Below are positions 20,916-30,155 of a stretch of DNA of 64,000 nt, piece by piece. The translations under genes and the position numbers were made by a program. How positions within the stretch are numbered: position 1 is the stretch's first letter; every line of letters begins with the position of its first letter. Below the pieces are notes generated by a model. That model searched no databases and had not been told where the DNA came from. It was given only the letters and a program-made list of their open reading frames with translations. Source of the stretch: Aquincola tertiaricarbonis (GTDB lineage Bacteria > Pseudomonadota > Gammaproteobacteria > Burkholderiales > Burkholderiaceae_C); NCBI RefSeq assembly GCF_000969605.1, contig NZ_JZUE01000019.1, forward strand, positions 61,511 through 125,510, in the 5' to 3' direction.

Positions 20916-21764
20916 ATGAAGCTGTTCGTCACGGGCGGAACCGGATTCGTCGGGTCGCACTTCATTCAGCAAGCGCTTGAAGCCGGACATACGGTGGTTG
21001 CGCAGCGGCGGCCAGGCAGTCGGCCCCGCCTACCCTTGAGCCGTGATCCTGATTGGGTGGATCGCCCGCTCGATGGAGACTTCCATGCGGAATTGTCCGG
21101 ATGCGACGCGGTGGTCCACCTCGCGGCGCACACGGCCAACCCTCCATACGCACCGTTGGACGAATGCTTGTACTGGAACGTGTTCGCCACCACGCGTTTG
21201 CTGCAACAAGCTGCGGCTCGGGGCGTGCGCGACATACTGGTCGCGGGCACTTGCTTCGAGTACGGCTCGGCGGCGCAAGGGCAGCTGTTCGTTCATCCTG
21301 GGACGGAGGCCCGCCCTGAGCTGACATACCCGATTTCCAAGGCCGCGGCCACGACGAGCTGCCTGGGGCTCGCGCGGCATCTCAGCCTGCGCCTGCAGGT
21401 ATTGCGGATCTTCCAGGTCTTCGGTGAGGGAGAAGCAGCCACGCGTTTCTGGCCGTCGCTGAGGGCAGCTGCGACAGAGGGGCGGGATTTCCCAATGAGC
21501 GCCGGTTTGCAGGTACGCGACTTCATCGCAGTCGAGGATGTTGCTCGTCAGTTTCTTCTCGCTCTTGACTTCTCCGGTGTTGTTGCATGTCAACCTCACG
21601 TCCGCAATGTGGGCACGGGCAAAGCGCAGTCGCTGCTGGCGTTCGCACAGCACTGGTGGGCGCATTGGCAGGCACAGGGAAAGCTGTTGCCAGGAGAGAT
21701 GGGATTGCGTCCGGGGGAACTACCACGTCTCGTTGCCAACGTGCGCGACATACACATTGCCTGA
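20916..21764 (+). CDS. SDR-family 4-ketoreductase/epimerase, probable last step of the CDP-dideoxyhexose (AscF-like)
   Basis: A 282-aa extended SDR with cofactor motif TGGTGFVGSHFI, AVVHLAAHT, and the Tyr-Lys pair in LTYPISKAAA. It begins two bases after the epimerase gene and closes the set of six consecutive sugar genes, the right place for a 4-ketoreductase giving the final CDP-3,6-dideoxyhexose. I chose the ATG at 20916 because the frame upstream runs through the epimerase gene. It could instead resemble abequose or paratose synthase (RfbJ/RfbS); sequence alone does not let me separate these. Confidence 0.72.
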   Translation: MKLFVTGGTGFVGSHFIQQALEAGHTVVAQRRPGSRPRLPLSRDPDWVDRPLDGDFHAELSGCDAVVHLAAHTANPPYAPLDECLYWNVFATTRLLQQAAARGVRDILVAGTCFEYGSAAQGQLFVHPGTEARPELTYPISKAAATTSCLGLARHLSLRLQVLRIFQVFGEGEAATRFWPSLRAAATEGRDFPMSAGLQVRDFIAVEDVARQFLLALDFSGVVACQPHVRNVGTGKAQSLLAFAQHWWAHWQAQGKLLPGEMGLRPGELPRLVANVRDIHIA

Positions 21765-21809
21765 GCTTCCGCCGCCCCTTTGCAAGCCGTTCGCCATCAG
21801 CGCCCGAAT

Positions 21810-22736
21810 ATGGTCCAGTTCAAGATTGCCGTCGCAATTCCTACATACAAGCGAAGGGAATTGCTTGCCCGGCTGATCGATAGCATCCCGAGAACGTGGC
21901 AGGTCTTCGTGAGTGATAACGATTCGAGCCTGCTCCCGCTCGATACGTTATTCGAAGATCATGTCTTGGTGTCGCATTCACCAGTGCTGGTGGGGATGTT
22001 TGCGAACTGGAACCGCGCCCTATCCCTGGTAGGCGAAGACTGCACGCATGTCTTCATTCCTTCCGATGACGACATGTTCTTGCCGAACGCTGAAGATGCT
22101 GTGAGCCGCACTCTGGCGCAACACCCTGATGCCGATATCCTGGTTTTCGGTTGTGATCTCTTTGACGAGAACGGCCGCCGTCGGTCCGGCTATCGACCAA
22201 GTCACATGGAAGCATTTGCGCCTGGCGACGGCTTCTTGAACTTCGTCAACGGCGTCGATGCACGAATGCCAGGCGTCCTCTTTCGCCACGATTTTCTGAG
22301 GCGGATCGGTGCCTTCGACGAGGGATTCGAGTTGACGGCTGCCGACAGTGAACTGGTGCAACGTGCGCTGCTACTTGGCCGGGCTGTCTTCGTGCCGGAG
22401 GTGATCGGCCTCTACCAAGTCTGGAGCGGCTCCCTCACTCATGCTCGCCAAGCAACCGATCTCTGGCTCAAAGAGATCGAGCTGTGGACAAGCAAGGTGG
22501 CCGCCCTGCTCAGAGCGGGCCATCGACCGATCGCGGCGCAGGTTGACATTGAGCGCTATCGGGCCGAGATCCTCGCCCGCAACCTGCTGGCGGGCGCGGC
22601 CGGCCTCCTCGCCCGAGGCGAGCACGGAAAGGCTAGAGAGTTTCTCCGCCGCCACCGTGTGCCGCCGAAGACGGCACTTCGTACGCGCTTGAATCTACTT
22701 CGCCTGCGTTGGAGACTCTGGAGTCAAGCACGGTGA
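21810..22736 (+). CDS. Glycosyltransferase family 2
   Basis: A 308-aa GT-A glycosyltransferase. It starts KIAVAIPTYKRRELLARLIDSI, has VSDNDS early and the metal-binding FIPSDDDMFLPN around residue 78, and lacks membrane segments. Donor and acceptor are unknown; its position right after the dideoxysugar genes makes a dideoxyhexosyl transferase plausible, which is inference only. Start 21810 (MVQFK) is preferred to an upstream TTG. The stop overlaps the start of the flippase gene. Confidence 0.85.
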   Translation: MVQFKIAVAIPTYKRRELLARLIDSIPRTWQVFVSDNDSSLLPLDTLFEDHVLVSHSPVLVGMFANWNRALSLVGEDCTHVFIPSDDDMFLPNAEDAVSRTLAQHPDADILVFGCDLFDENGRRRSGYRPSHMEAFAPGDGFLNFVNGVDARMPGVLFRHDFLRRIGAFDEGFELTAADSELVQRALLLGRAVFVPEVIGLYQVWSGSLTHARQATDLWLKEIELWTSKVAALLRAGHRPIAAQVDIERYRAEILARNLLAGAAGLLARGEHGKAREFLRRHRVPPKTALRTRLNLLRLRWRLWSQAR

Positions 22737-24022
22737 TAGGTCCGCAATCCGCCCGGACAAACATCATTTTGGCCATGACGGCGAAACTTGCCTCTATGGC
22801 TGTTTCATTGGTTTCCGTCCCTTTGCTGCTTCAATTGCTGGGCACGCACACCTACGGCACCTGGGCCACGCTGATCTCCCTGATCGCGTTCATCGGTTTG
22901 CTGGACCTTGGCGTAGGCAACAGCATCCGAAACTCGGTGGCGGGCATGCAAGCAGGTCGCGAGGAGTCAGTCCGCGCCGAGTTCATCGCATTCTTTCAGA
23001 TGCTTTTTATCCTGGCGTTGATGATGCTCGCAGTCTTCGCTTTCGCACTGCCCCGGCTCAATCTGGTTCCTGAGAGCGAGTGCGCGGCCCGGATGCTTTA
23101 CATTCCACTGCTGTTGGTGCTGCCGCTCATGCTCGGAGCGAGTGTGCTGCAGGGAGCGCGCTCGACGGGCCTGCAGGCATGGCTGCAGGCCACTGGCGGC
23201 TGGTTGTTCTTTGGTTATGTGGCAGTTCTGGCTTGGCTTGGTCGTACACCGACGCTGTTCGAACTTGCCTTCGTCTGGAGTGCGTTCTATGTGGCGGCAC
23301 TGCTCATGTCCTTCGCGTTTGCAGTCCGCGTTCTTAAAATCGCCCCGGGTCGGCTTTTTCATTGGTCACTCGCCGCGCTTCCGAAGAATCGACTAAGGGT
23401 CAGCCTCGAATTCTTGATTTTGCAGCTGTCCGCGCTAGTTCTTTATAGCTTGGGCAACACACTGGTGTTCCGACATTTAGGGGCAGATGAAGTCGCCCGG
23501 TATGACGTCCTCAACAAGGTTTTTCAGGTTGGGTTTGGCCTGTATGCCATCGTCATCGGCGTTATGTGGTCTGAGATTGCCGCACATCGCGCGGCAGGCG
23601 ATCGGCAAGCCCTTTCGCAGGCGCTGAACCGGCTGAGCGGCATAGCGATCTTGTTCTCTGTGGGGTGCGCCACAGTCGCTTTTGCAGCGCCCTGGCTCAT
23701 CGATCAATGGACGAGGCATCACGTGCGGGTGACAACATTCGAATCCCTGAGCTTGGCGGGATTGGCTGCAGTCCAGTCCATGGCTTACGTCGGCGCGGTC
23801 TTCATGAATGCCTTCGAACGCATACGTCTTCAGATCGGCCTCGCGATTGTGTCAATCGGCCTGATGATTCCCACCACTTCCATGCTAGTAAATGCAGGCA
23901 TGGGCATCGCCTCGGTGCCACTTGCGGCCATGCTGTTGACCCTGCTGCCGATGGTCGTCTGCAACTTCAATGCATTTCGCTTGGTGCGCAGCGCCTCATC
24001 GCCCCAGGTGAGCCACGAATGA
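22733..24022 (+). CDS. Wzx-type polysaccharide flippase
   Basis: Multi-pass MOP-superfamily protein of about 429 aa that flips undecaprenyl-linked repeat units across the inner membrane. About twelve hydrophobic segments are visible (for example LASMAVSLVSVPLLLQLLG, TLISLIAFIGLLDLGVG, LLLVLPLMLGASVLQGA), with the family motif GTHTYGTWATLIS...DLGVGNSIRN near the N-terminus. I propose GTG at 22733, which makes a GTGA overlap with the upstream stop and has GGAG ten bases upstream; a TTG at 22709 would add eight residues. Base composition is lower in G+C than in the flanking core genes. Confidence 0.88.
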   Translation: MIGPQSARTNIILAMTAKLASMAVSLVSVPLLLQLLGTHTYGTWATLISLIAFIGLLDLGVGNSIRNSVAGMQAGREESVRAEFIAFFQMLFILALMMLAVFAFALPRLNLVPESECAARMLYIPLLLVLPLMLGASVLQGARSTGLQAWLQATGGWLFFGYVAVLAWLGRTPTLFELAFVWSAFYVAALLMSFAFAVRVLKIAPGRLFHWSLAALPKNRLRVSLEFLILQLSALVLYSLGNTLVFRHLGADEVARYDVLNKVFQVGFGLYAIVIGVMWSEIAAHRAAGDRQALSQALNRLSGIAILFSVGCATVAFAAPWLIDQWTRHHVRVTTFESLSLAGLAAVQSMAYVGAVFMNAFERIRLQIGLAIVSIGLMIPTTSMLVNAGMGIASVPLAAMLLTLLPMVVCNFNAFRLVRSASSPQVSHE

Positions 24023-24747
24023 AGATGTCGCTTCATCGCCTAGCTCGCATGTTTCTCGGCATCCTACCGTTGCGATGGCAGTGCCGCATCGCCTCCGTGC
24101 GCAGTCGATCTTCACCGAAGCTTAGTCGATCTGCCTTCGTACATCATTCGGTGCAGATGCTGGGCAAGGCATTCATCCGCATTGGCACGAACAGTGTGAT
24201 CAGTCAGGATTGCTGGCTCAACGTGAATCATCGACAGGGTGACCGCTTAGCCATCGACATTGGTTCCCACTGCTTCATTGGGCGGCGAAATTTCTTCTCG
24301 TCGGGCCGCAAAATCCGTTTCGCCGATTACGTCCTGACCGCTAACGACTGCCAGTTCCTGGGGAGCACCCATATTGTCGACAACCCCATGAGGCCAATCA
24401 TCACGACGGGTACGTCTGACCACGACGTGATTGAGGTGGGTGTCAACGCGTTTATTGGTGCCGGCGTACGAGTGGTTGGCACAGTGCGGATCGGACATGG
24501 CTGCGTGGTCGGTGCCGGCTCACTGGTTACCCGCGATCTGCCCGCCTTCTCCCAAGCCCATGGCTCGCCTGCCACCGTGCGCAAGCGATACAGCATCTCG
24601 CGCGGCTGTTGGGTGCCAATCGGCGAATTCACAGCCGAGGACGAGGCTGCCCTGCCCAATGCGCAGGACTATCTGACAACCCTGCGGACTGCCGGCCCGA
24701 TCCACATGCCCTACATCGCCAGTGGTAGCGACATGGGCAATTGCTAA
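24019..24747 (+). CDS. Left-handed beta-helix (hexapeptide) acyltransferase
   Basis: A 242-aa protein with hexapeptide-repeat turns (IDIGSHCFIGRRNFFS, IEVGVNAFIGAGVRVVG, VRIGHGCVVGAGSLVTRDLP), as in WcaF/maltose-acetyltransferase type O-acetyltransferases. A short C-terminal extension past the helix contains RKRYSISRGCWVPIGEF. It probably decorates a glycan with acetyl or a similar group. It overlaps the flippase gene by four bases (ATGA). The frame is open far upstream, but that part is the flippase read out of frame. Confidence 0.85.
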   Translation: MKMSLHRLARMFLGILPLRWQCRIASVRSRSSPKLSRSAFVHHSVQMLGKAFIRIGTNSVISQDCWLNVNHRQGDRLAIDIGSHCFIGRRNFFSSGRKIRFADYVLTANDCQFLGSTHIVDNPMRPIITTGTSDHDVIEVGVNAFIGAGVRVVGTVRIGHGCVVGAGSLVTRDLPAFSQAHGSPATVRKRYSISRGCWVPIGEFTAEDEAALPNAQDYLTTLRTAGPIHMPYIASGSDMGNC

Positions 24748-24783
24748 GCCAGCACCAGCGGCCGTCGAACCTGAACCTGCGCC

Positions 24784-25746
24784 ATGGATTTGCAACGCCA
24801 CCTCACGCAAAACAATCACCGCCGGCCGACCGCGCTCGTTGTCGGCGCTGCTGGCTTCGTCGGCCGTCACACGTGTCGCGCTCTCGCCGCCAGTGGGTGT
24901 GCGGTCATCGGCATCGGACACGGCCGTTGGACAGCCCAGGAAGCTGCCCAATACGGCATCGATCGCTGGATCGAAGCTGACATCACGCTCGAGGCGCTGA
25001 TCGGACTCGATCACCTCGATACAGTCGACTGCGTAGTGCACTGCGCCGGCAGCGGCGCAGTTTCGTTTTCATATTCCGATCCATGGCAAGATTTCCAACG
25101 TGCCACAGTCACCACGGCTGCGGTGCTCGAATGGGTTCGCCGTCGGGAAAAGCCTCGGCCACGCCTCGTTGTGGTGTCGAGCGCCGCAGTCTACGGGGAT
25201 CAAGGCGACACGGACTCCACCGAGACGTCAATCCGCTCCCCGATCTCTCCCTACGGTTTTCACAAGCTTGCGGCGGAGAGCCTCTGCGAGTCCGCTAGCC
25301 GGTTCTTTGACGTACCTGTGAGCATCGTTCGCCTGTTCTCGGTCTATGGGGAAGGTCTGCGTAAACAACTGCTTTGGGATGCCATGAGCAAGTTCAGCCG
25401 TGGCGAGGATCAGTTCTTCGGTACCGGACACGAGCTTCGCGATTGGCTGCATGTTGACGACGCTGCCAAACTGCTGAGTGCGGCGGCACTGGCGCCTCAA
25501 TCTCGTTTCGAGATCTTCAACGGCGCCAACCAACAGGCGACCACGGCGCAGGTGCTACAACAGTTGGCCGCGGTCTCATTCCCAAGCGTTTCGCCACATT
25601 TCAACGGAGAGACCCACACCGGCAACCCGCGTCGCCTGACCGCCAACTGTGATCACGCCTGCCGTCTACTGGCTTGGGCTCCACAAGTCGATCTGGCGGA
25701 AGGACTGCGCCGCTATGCCGAGTGGTTCCTGCGGCAGCGCGCTTGA
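24784..25746 (+). CDS. NAD-dependent epimerase/dehydratase (extended SDR)
   Basis: A 320-aa nucleotide-sugar enzyme. LVVGAAGFVGRHTCRAL carries the glycine motif, VVSSAAVYGD the catalytic Ser region, and SPYGFHKLAAE the Tyr-Lys pair. RLFSVYGEGLRKQLLWD and LRDWLHVDDAAKLL are shared with UDP-glucose 4-epimerase-like and GDP-sugar reductase-like SDRs. The exact reaction cannot be assigned. It stands 36 bases after the acyltransferase gene and eight bases before a glycosyltransferase. Confidence 0.8.
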   Translation: MDLQRHLTQNNHRRPTALVVGAAGFVGRHTCRALAASGCAVIGIGHGRWTAQEAAQYGIDRWIEADITLEALIGLDHLDTVDCVVHCAGSGAVSFSYSDPWQDFQRATVTTAAVLEWVRRREKPRPRLVVVSSAAVYGDQGDTDSTETSIRSPISPYGFHKLAAESLCESASRFFDVPVSIVRLFSVYGEGLRKQLLWDAMSKFSRGEDQFFGTGHELRDWLHVDDAAKLLSAAALAPQSRFEIFNGANQQATTAQVLQQLAAVSFPSVSPHFNGETHTGNPRRLTANCDHACRLLAWAPQVDLAEGLRRYAEWFLRQRA

Positions 25747-25754
25747 TTCGGCTC

Positions 25755-26948
25755 ATGAATACACAGGTTTCCCCCTCCTCCACGCCGGTTGCGTTCACGT
25801 TCGCGGCCGATGGGCCGGACTGGCAAGGTGGGATCAACTACTTCCAGGCGTTGTTTCAGGCTCTGCACGCGGACGAAACCAAGTCGGTGCATCCGATCGT
25901 GTTTCTCGGGTCACAGGCAGACACTGCGAAGTACGGCTTCCCGGACAACGTTCAGATCCGGCGAACCCGCGTGCTGGACAGGATGAGCTTGCCATGGCTT
26001 CTCAACAAGCTGTCTTCTGCCGTTATTGGCCGCCCACTGCTGACAAGTGGACTGCTGCAGCGAGAGGGCATTAAGGTACTGTCGCACAGCGCGCCAACCG
26101 GTTTGCGTGGAGTCCGCACTGCAGCCTGGATCCCTGACTTTCAACACCTGCATTTGCCACAGTTTTTTCAGAAGGATGAGCTGCGCAAGCGCGACACCCT
26201 CTTTAGAGCAACCATTGCGCACAGCGATCGGGTGATCGTCAGTAGCACTTCGGCTCGACGCGACCTGCTGGCCTTCAGTCCCGAGCACGCAGACAAGGCA
26301 CGAGTCCTACGCTTTGCCGCCATTCCCCCGAGCGTGGACCTCGATCGGCGGTTGAATCTGGCACAGGCCTACGGCCTAACCGGCCGTTTCTTCTACCTCC
26401 CCAACCAGACCTGGGCCCACAAAAATCACGTGACGGCCATCGAAGCGCTCGCTCGGCTCCCGGACATGCCGGACGTCTCGATCGTCTGCAGCGGTTCACT
26501 GAAGGATCACCGCAATCCTCATCACTTGGAAAGGCTGCGTGCCACGATCGATCGCTACGGCTTGGCGGACAGGTTTCGGATGTTGGGCATGGTGCCGTAC
26601 AGCCACATCGCCGAATTGATGCTCCAAGCGGTGGCAGTAATCAACCCGTCGCTCTTCGAGGGCTGGAGCACAACGGTGGAAGAATCAAAGGCGCTCGGAG
26701 TTCCGCTGATCCTGTCTGATATCCCGGTCCACCGCGAACAGTGTGAGGGAGTGCCTGCGCGATTCTTCGCGCCCTTGGACGTCGAGGCGCTGGCGCAGGC
26801 AATGCGCGACGCCCTATCCGCTGAAGCCCCAACAGACGAAGCAGCGCGTACGCGATTGAAGCTAGCACTCGAATTCCACGTCGAGCGAATGCAGCAGTTC
26901 TCCCGCAGCTATGTGGCCATTGTGCAAGAACTTGCATCACAGCCATGA
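25755..26948 (+). CDS. Glycosyltransferase, GT-B family (GT4-like)
   Basis: A 397-aa transferase. The C-terminal donor site shows NPSLFEGWSTTVEESKALGVPLILSDIPVHREQ, with the paired Glu residues of GT4 enzymes, and YLPNQTWAHKNHVTAIEAL opens the second Rossmann domain. The N-terminal part has DGPDWQGGINYFQALFQAL. Start 25755 (MNTQVSPSS) is chosen because upstream sequence overlaps the previous gene in another frame. Specificity unknown. Confidence 0.88.
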   Translation: MNTQVSPSSTPVAFTFAADGPDWQGGINYFQALFQALHADETKSVHPIVFLGSQADTAKYGFPDNVQIRRTRVLDRMSLPWLLNKLSSAVIGRPLLTSGLLQREGIKVLSHSAPTGLRGVRTAAWIPDFQHLHLPQFFQKDELRKRDTLFRATIAHSDRVIVSSTSARRDLLAFSPEHADKARVLRFAAIPPSVDLDRRLNLAQAYGLTGRFFYLPNQTWAHKNHVTAIEALARLPDMPDVSIVCSGSLKDHRNPHHLERLRATIDRYGLADRFRMLGMVPYSHIAELMLQAVAVINPSLFEGWSTTVEESKALGVPLILSDIPVHREQCEGVPARFFAPLDVEALAQAMRDALSAEAPTDEAARTRLKLALEFHVERMQQFSRSYVAIVQELASQP

Positions 26949-27008
26949 CGCTTCCCGTATGAGTGCCGACCTAGCAAGAGAAGCCGCGAATTGAACACGT
27001 CGAACGCC

Positions 27009-27836
27009 ATGACTAGCACGGCCCGGGGACCTAGCTCGGTCGACCCCGTTCCAAGCAGCCCAGCTTTCCGTGTAGAGGGTGGCCGCCGCACCACAGGGTC
27101 ATCCGGGCACGCAGCGCCAGCGCTGACAATCATCACTGTAGCCTTCAAGGCACGCGAGGCACTGCGCAAATCCATAGAAAGGGTTCTGGCACTGCAGCGC
27201 GACGACGTCGCCTACATCGTTATTGATGGCAACTCTAATGACGGCACTGTTGAGCTTCTACGCAGCCATGATGAGCAGTTGGAGTATTGGATCAGTGAGC
27301 CGGACAGCGGCATCTATAACGCGATGAACAAAGCAGTGCGACTCGCCGCCCCCGGTTCCTACGTTCTTTTTTTGGGCGCCGGCGATCTGATTCTACGCCT
27401 GCCGGAGCCTGAAACCATTTCAGGAGCAATAGCAGCCGGCTCAGAACTGCTGTACGGTGACGTGCTGATTGGGAAAAGGCTTTTTCGGTCGACTTTCAGC
27501 AAGAAACTGAAATACAGAAATACGCTACACCATCAGGGGCTGTTCGTGCAAATGGGCAGCCCTCAGGAAAAATGGTTTGATGAATCTTTCAAGGTGTTTT
27601 CGGACTGGAATTTGAACCTCCAACTCTTCACGCGCGGCGCATCGGCCCAGCGACTGGATTATACGATCGCATATGCTGAGCCCGACGGCGTCAGCGCCAA
27701 ACTCCATATACCCGAGATTGCGAGATTGGTTGCCCGGCAGTGTGGCCTGCTTCACGCTTTAATGGCCGTCCTCTACCACGGCGGCCTCCACTACGCCAGG
27801 TTCTATGCAGGCCTTCTTCCAAGCTCTCGAAAGTAA
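27009..27836 (+). CDS. Glycosyltransferase family 2 (WcaE-like)
   Basis: A 275-aa GT2 enzyme. After about 40 low-complexity residues comes LTIITVAFKAREALRKSIERV, then VIDGNSNDGTVELL and the very characteristic SEPDSGIYNAMNKAVRLA, the motif of the colanic-acid WcaE-type and related transferases. FLGAGDLILRLP follows. A TTG at 26991 preceded by AAGAGAAG could be the true start; ATG 27009 is the conservative choice. It overlaps the polymerase gene by 32 bases. AT-richer than the flanking core genes. Confidence 0.87.
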   Translation: MTSTARGPSSVDPVPSSPAFRVEGGRRTTGSSGHAAPALTIITVAFKAREALRKSIERVLALQRDDVAYIVIDGNSNDGTVELLRSHDEQLEYWISEPDSGIYNAMNKAVRLAAPGSYVLFLGAGDLILRLPEPETISGAIAAGSELLYGDVLIGKRLFRSTFSKKLKYRNTLHHQGLFVQMGSPQEKWFDESFKVFSDWNLNLQLFTRGASAQRLDYTIAYAEPDGVSAKLHIPEIARLVARQCGLLHALMAVLYHGGLHYARFYAGLLPSSRK

Positions 27837-29154
27837 CCCTGAGTGGTATTTGCTTGCACTACTGCTGTCTGCGGGAGGTGTAATACTGCTCATCAGGTCA
27901 TCGATAACAACACTATACGACCCTTGGGCGGTGCAGCAGGTAAATACGATATTTGCATCAGCCGCCGTGATTCTGTTGTGGATGGCGGGCGCCATCAGTA
28001 GTTCACTGATGATCTATCACGTAGCAGCGGTGTGTGGCTTTTTGGGCTGCGCAGGCTTGGTATTCCGATATACAACCCATACCTATTGTGCTGCTCGCCA
28101 GGTGCGGCCGCGTGCGCTGACATCACTACGTAATGTGTGCCTGCTCCTTTTCGTCACTTCACAACTTGGCGCATGGGCCGTCGGAGGCCTGCCCATTCTT
28201 CTGGAGTCGCGCCTGAACGCTTTTTCTTCGGGCGGGGGTATTGGCGTGCTGTCGCGCATTATCTCATTCACGTCCTTCGCTGCCGTATTCTTGACCGTTC
28301 TTCGTATCGGCATCTCAAAGAGAAAAAGGGTTAATTTTACAGACAGTTTCGTCTTTGTATTTACTGTGATCGCCTCGATCGCTTCCGCATCAAAAGGCAA
28401 TATCGTGCAGACGTTACTACTGGTCCTCACGTCGCACTGGATATTCAAGCATCTGATCAGGAACTACGCTGCTCCGCAAGTTTCCAAAAAAATGCTGGTG
28501 ACCTTTGGAGCGTCTTTGGCTCTGCTGATGCTGGTGCCTCTCGCTGTGGAACTGGCCAGGGGTCCCGAGACAGCAGTCGGTGGCCCTCTGGAAGCATTCA
28601 TCATTCGCCTCGTGTTGAGCGGCGACGTGTATATGTGGATGTACGGTGACGATTACATATCCTCGATTACCGTCGGCAGTCCCACTGCCTTGCTCTTTTC
28701 CGATTTTCTGGGAGTAACACGCCTTGCGTCCTGGAATGAGCTGCCAGTGCATCCAGGTCTGCAGGTCTTCCAAATGTTGTTCCCAGACAGAGACGAAATT
28801 CGCGGCCCGAATATGCGCGTAGACGTTTTCGGACTTCTCTACGGCAGCATGGCGTTTGGCGTTTTCTTTTCAGCGCTGCTGGGCGCCGTCTTTGGGCTGC
28901 TGCGAGGTTGGTTGTTCCGAGTGCGAAACCCACTGCTCTTCCTGCCGGCGGCCTACCTCTTCTTCCAAGCGCCAGCGTTCTTTGCAGATCCGTTGCTCGG
29001 CGTCACGGCCCTGGTCAATACTGGTTTTGGGGTGGTGATTGTTGTTGTCGCGGTCGCCCTCGTTGGGAGGCCACCCGTTGCTGCGGGCTCCCGCGTGCGT
29101 CTATCCCGGCTAAAAGCAGCCATGCGCTCTGTGCCGCCATTAAATTCAGCATGA
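27805..29154 (+). CDS. Probable O-antigen/polysaccharide polymerase (Wzy-like)
   Basis: A 449-aa integral membrane protein with roughly ten to twelve predicted spans and a larger hydrophilic stretch before the last spans (about residues 285-340: GDVYMWMYGDDYISSIT ... FPDRDEIRGPNMRVDVFGLLYG). This topology suits Wzy, which joins repeat units in the periplasm; Wzy proteins have little sequence conservation, so the call rests on topology and on lying next to a flippase and transferases. It is among the AT-richest genes here (22 of 60 bases are G or C at 28321-28380). It ends with an ATGA overlap into the next gene. Confidence 0.7.
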   Translation: MQAFFQALESNPEWYLLALLLSAGGVILLIRSSITTLYDPWAVQQVNTIFASAAVILLWMAGAISSSLMIYHVAAVCGFLGCAGLVFRYTTHTYCAARQVRPRALTSLRNVCLLLFVTSQLGAWAVGGLPILLESRLNAFSSGGGIGVLSRIISFTSFAAVFLTVLRIGISKRKRVNFTDSFVFVFTVIASIASASKGNIVQTLLLVLTSHWIFKHLIRNYAAPQVSKKMLVTFGASLALLMLVPLAVELARGPETAVGGPLEAFIIRLVLSGDVYMWMYGDDYISSITVGSPTALLFSDFLGVTRLASWNELPVHPGLQVFQMLFPDRDEIRGPNMRVDVFGLLYGSMAFGVFFSALLGAVFGLLRGWLFRVRNPLLFLPAAYLFFQAPAFFADPLLGVTALVNTGFGVVIVVVAVALVGRPPVAAGSRVRLSRLKAAMRSVPPLNSA

Positions 29155-30155
29155 CCCTCCCGACCCTCATTGACGGCTACTGCGTGCTGCTGTGCGCGCA
29201 CAATGGTGCCGCCTACTTGGCCGAACAGCTCAAGTCGATCCTGGGGCAGACCATCGCGCCCGCACGAATCCAGTTCTTCGACGACGGCTCGCGTGACGGC
29301 ACGCTCGCCGTGGCGCAGAGCTTCGCGGACCGCCTTCCGCTGGAGTTCGTCGAATTGGACAAGCGCCGCGGCGGCGCGGCCGGCGCGTTCGCCGCGTTGC
29401 TGCATCACGCGGCCGAATCCCCGATCGCGTACGCCCATTACTTCCTTTGCGACCAAGACGACAGCTGGGAACCCTTCAAAGCCGCGCGTCTGTTGGAGCG
29501 ACTTGCACGCGTGCCGTCAGGCACGCCGGGACTGGTGCATTCCGAGCTCAGCTGCTTCGGCAACGCCGCGGCAGGTCGCACATTCCTGCATGAGAGCCTG
29601 GGCCACGTCATCTTCGAGTCCTCGCCGGCACGCCCATTGCGCACGCTGCTTTTTGAGAACATCGTGGTGGGCGCCTCCTTGGCCTTCAACCGCGCGCTGC
29701 TGGAGCGCGCGTTGCCGATGCCGCTATCGGCGTTCATGCACGACTGGTGGCTGGCCATCGCCTGCGTGGCGCACGGCGGCGAGATCCGTTACGTTAGTGA
29801 GCCGCTGGTGCGTTACCGCATCCATGACAGCAGCACCGTCGGCCGCTCGGGTAACTTGCTGCACGCGCTGCCGCGCCGGCTAAAGGCACTTCGCTGTGGG
29901 CTGTCCGACCCCTGGCTGCGCAGTGTCAGCGACCAACTGCTGGGCCTGCCTTTCGGCGGCACGGGACTACCTGCAGCTTTCTTCGAGCCCATGCTCAGCG
30001 AAACCCAAACCCTCTTTCGCGACACCAGCGCACTTCGACGCTATCGGGCGTGGAGCGCGCTGCGTCAGCACCGAATCTGGGCCGTGGCGTCGAAGGACGC
30101 CTATTACAAGACCCGCCTGTTCACCGACCACGTGGTCCGCCAAGCAGCACTATGA
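29151..30155 (+). CDS. Glycosyltransferase family 2
   Basis: A 334-aa GT2 transferase. YCVLLCAHNGAAYLAEQLKSILGQT is the classical start, FFDDGSRDGTLAVAQSF the nucleotide-binding motif, and FLCDQDDSWEPFKAARL the metal-binding site (DQDD, resembling rhamnosyltransferase-like GT2 proteins). The acceptor-side LPLSAFMHDWWLAIACVAHGGEI is conserved in this group. Start 29151 overlaps the polymerase stop. From this gene on, G+C is higher again. Rhamnosyl specificity is a guess only. Confidence 0.87.
   Translation: MTLPTLIDGYCVLLCAHNGAAYLAEQLKSILGQTIAPARIQFFDDGSRDGTLAVAQSFADRLPLEFVELDKRRGGAAGAFAALLHHAAESPIAYAHYFLCDQDDSWEPFKAARLLERLARVPSGTPGLVHSELSCFGNAAAGRTFLHESLGHVIFESSPARPLRTLLFENIVVGASLAFNRALLERALPMPLSAFMHDWWLAIACVAHGGEIRYVSEPLVRYRIHDSSTVGRSGNLLHALPRRLKALRCGLSDPWLRSVSDQLLGLPFGGTGLPAAFFEPMLSETQTLFRDTSALRRYRAWSALRQHRIWAVASKDAYYKTRLFTDHVVRQAAL

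Noticed and set aside
21810..29154. AT-rich segment considered as a prophage or mobile element
   Set aside because: No integrase, transposase, phage genes, direct repeats or tRNA at the edges; all genes fit polysaccharide synthesis.
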